A stretch of DNA of 64,000 nt. Source: JBBSBL01 sp963735885. Lineage in GTDB: Bacteria > Actinomycetota > Thermoleophilia > Solirubrobacterales > Solirubrobacteraceae. Shown here piece by piece: positions 62,415 to 64,000 of this stretch. The translations under genes and the position numbers were made by a program. Where the stretch lies: assembly GCA_963735885.1 (NCBI GenBank), contig CAVTMP010000008.1:355333-419332 (forward strand). The letters run 5' to 3'. The notes under the pieces were generated by a model that ran no database searches, was not told the origin of the DNA, and worked only from the letters and a program-made list of their open reading frames with translations. The number at the start of each line of letters is the position of its first letter. Positions within the stretch are counted from its first letter, which is position 1.

Positions 62415-62471
62415 CGCGCCGAGTGTCCCACGCGTCGAGGATCCCGCGCGACCCTGTGCGACCATCCGGCC

Positions 62472-62543
62472 GCGCCCCTAGCTCATCGGGTAGAGCACCG
62501 GACTTTTAATCCGGCGGGCCGGGTTCGAGTCCCGGGGGGCGCA
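62472..62543 (+). tRNA. tRNA-Lys (TTT)
   Basis: Plus-strand cloverleaf. Acceptor GCGCCCC pairs with GGGGCGC, D stem GCTC/GAGC, anticodon loop CTTTTAA (anticodon TTT), T arm CCGGG-TTCGAGT-CCCGG, discriminator A. CCA is not encoded. Confidence 0.96.
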
Positions 62544-62628
62544 CTGTCGCCCTGCGAGCGGCGCCCCTATGCTCACGTCGTGATGAGAGCTGCGGGCTCG
62601 GTGGATCTCGGGGCGGCTTCCCGGCTGG

Positions 62629-63836
62629 TTGAAGCGGCTCGTGGGGATCGGCGCACTGCCGTCGGATTCGGAGGAGCTTCGGATTCGCAAGGCGGTCTTG
62701 GTGTTGTCCTCGACGTTGATGGCGAGCTTGTCGTGCGTGTGGGTGGTGACGTATGCGGTGCTTGGCCTGTGGGTGTCGGCCGCGATTCCGTTCGTCTATC
62801 AGCTGGCGTCGGCGGCGAGCATTTACACGTTCGCGCGCACGCGCCGGTACCTGTTGTTCCGACAGAGCCAGCTGTGGATGAGCCTGGTCCTGCCGTTCGT
62901 TCTGCAGTGGAGCCTCGGCGGCTTTCGGAACTCCTCGGCGGTGTGCCTGTGGGGGTTCACCTCTCCGCTGGGGGCGTTGTTGTTCGTGGGTGCGCGTCGA
63001 GCGGTTTCGTGGTTCGTCGCGTTCGTCGGCCTGGTCGGCGTGTCCGCGGCGATCGATTCCACGCTGGCCGCCGGCGCACCTTACATCCCAAGCGGCGTGG
63101 TGATCAGCTTCTTCGCGCTGAACATCGTCGGCGTGGCGAGCACCGCGTACGTGCTGCTGCAGTACTTCGTGCGGGAGCGGGAGTGCGAGCAGGCCAGGTC
63201 CGAGCGCCTGTTGCTGAACGTGCTGCCGGAGCCGGTGGCCGCACGGCTCAAGCAGGACGAGCGGAATCATCGCCGACGCCCGCGAGGACGTGACCGTGCT
63301 GTTCGCCGACATCGTCGGCTTCACGCCGTCTGTCTGAACGGCTGTCCGCCGCGGATGTGGTCGCGCTGCTGGACCGCGTGTTCGCCAGCTGGGACTCGCT
63401 CGCCGCCGCGCACGGTGTCGAGAAGATCAAGACGATCGGCGATGCCTACATGGTCGCCGGCGGCATCCCGCTACCCCGCGAGGATCACGCCGAGGCGATC
63501 GCAGAGACCGCGCTCGCGATGGGCCCCGCACTCGCCGGCCTGGCGGCCGAGACCGGAACGGCGCTCCAGGTGCGGATCGGGATCGATACGGGACCGGTCG
63601 TCGCCGGCGTGATCGGCCGGGCGAAGTTCATCTACGACCTCTGGGGAGACACGGTCAACACCGCCAGTCGCATGGAATCTCACGCGCAGCCTGGCACGAT
63701 CCAAGTCACCGAGCGAACCTACGAACGTCTGCGAGAGGGCTACGAGCTCGTCCCCCGCGGCACCGTCGAGGTGAAGGGCAAGGGCCGGATGACCTGCTAC
63801 CAGCTCATCGGGCCGCGCGGCGCCCCTAGTAGCTGA
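62629..63836 (+). CDS. Membrane-bound class III adenylate cyclase (two apparent frameshifts)
   Basis: From TTG 62629 the product has a ~20-residue cytoplasmic start and about six membrane helices (VLVLSSTLMASLSCVWVVTY, WFVAFVGLVGVSAAIDST), then a linker RLLLNVLPEPVAARLK. Dropping one A at 63265 and one T at 63329 joins this to the cyclase domain: EDVTVLFADIVGFTPLSERL (metal Asp), KIKTIGDAYMVAGG (Lys for adenine, second Asp), RIGIDTGPVVAGVIG, YDLWGDTVNTASRMES (adenine-type Asp, transition-state Arg) and VEVKGKGRMTCYQL. As printed the two halves are in different frames, so either the gene is dead or the sequence has two errors. A further in-frame-shift upstream is possible because no ATG precedes the start; MRAAGSVDLGAASRLV lies in another frame from 62583. 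Confidence 0.82.
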
Positions 63837-64000
63837 AGACCGTTGCGCCGTCGCCGATCCAGTCCCAGAGCGGGGTCGCACCGCCAACGCGCGCATGCTG
63901 CGACGAACTGCGTCTCGTCGATGTCTCTCGCCTTCACGCAGATCGGGCAGACCAGCAACTCGCCGCCCGCTTCCTGATACTGGTCAAACAGGCGTTCGAT
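63826..64000 (-). CDS. DsrE-family protein, 3' end only (one apparent frameshift)
   Basis: The minus-strand frame entering from the right edge reads ERLFDQYQEAGGELLVCPIC and VKARDIDETQFVAACA; removing one base near 63889 continues as VGGATPLWDWIGDGATVFSY to TAG at 63826. This Cys motif, the GATP-W and the final GDGATVF-Y are typical of DsrE/DsrF-like proteins, which bind persulfide sulfur or act as small-molecule carriers. The 3' end overlaps the cyclase gene by 11 bp. The start lies outside the window. Confidence 0.65.

Overview
The window is about 74% GC and almost wall-to-wall coding, with many GTG/TTG starts and four-base GTGA/ATGA overlaps between co-directional genes. A NucS mismatch endonuclease, an EttA-type ABC-F protein, RskA-like anti-sigma control and extracellular proteins ending in an 'RGTEWL' FecR-like domain point to a high-GC actinomycete. 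The style of the secreted proteins suggests Thermoleophilia/Solirubrobacterales; that placement is inference from protein style, not from a marker gene. There is no rRNA, phage, insertion sequence or CRISPR array. Four tRNAs are present (Asp-GTC, Val-TAC, Glu-TTC, Lys-TTT).

Layout. 1-5.8 kb: end of an alkyltransferase-like gene, YjbQ, a membrane GGDEF/HD-GYP protein, enoyl-CoA hydratase, a VapBC-type toxin-antitoxin pair, nucS and a TetR regulator. 5.8-18.2 kb: an MMPL exporter behind a promoter overlapped by a palindrome (probable TetR operator), galactokinase, an aldehyde dehydrogenase, a ThDP enzyme coupled to a J-domain/TPR protein, ettA, a HAD phosphatase coupled to an M42 aminopeptidase, and an SMP-30 lactonase-like protein. 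18.2-27.3 kb: aconitase, a sigma/anti-sigma pair, DUF427, a Tat-exported amine oxidase, and an AhpD-like/membrane-protein operon divergent from a MocR regulator. 27.2-36.8 kb: a surface-glycan locus (UDP-galactopyranose-mutase-like flavoprotein, three GT-C membrane glycosyltransferases, a flippase-like protein, an O-antigen-ligase-like protein, a lipoprotein). 36.8-47.3 kb: hydrolase/TetR pair with a double palindrome, a stand-alone protein resembling the C-terminal domain of Thermus/Rickettsia-type isocitrate dehydrogenase, GNAT, tRNA-Asp, an RTX-repeat secreted protein, cytochrome P450, tethered cytochrome c, Na+/H+ antiporter, MFS exporter and a second GNAT. 47.3-64 kb: secreted and membrane proteins, a CDF transporter, a GAP-family protein, a K+ channel, a large CSLREA/DUF11/FecR-like mosaic, a cyclodeaminase-like/sigma/87-aa operon followed by two genes with very strong ribosome sites, three tRNAs, an adenylate cyclase and the end of a DsrE-family gene.

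A repeated oddity is single-base indels. Eight otherwise well-conserved genes (9.3, 27-28.7, 29.6, 32.2, 53.0, 54.4, 63.3 and 63.9 kb) are readable only if one or more single bases are removed or restored, and nine such sites fall in one 1.5-kb flavoprotein gene. This looks more like sequence error or recent decay than programmed recoding, and it affects start/stop calls there.

I see no complete novel defence or biosynthetic system. The most interesting leads are the stand-alone isocitrate-dehydrogenase-C-domain protein, the sigma-factor operon with its secreted and 71-aa small-protein neighbours, and the palindromic operators.
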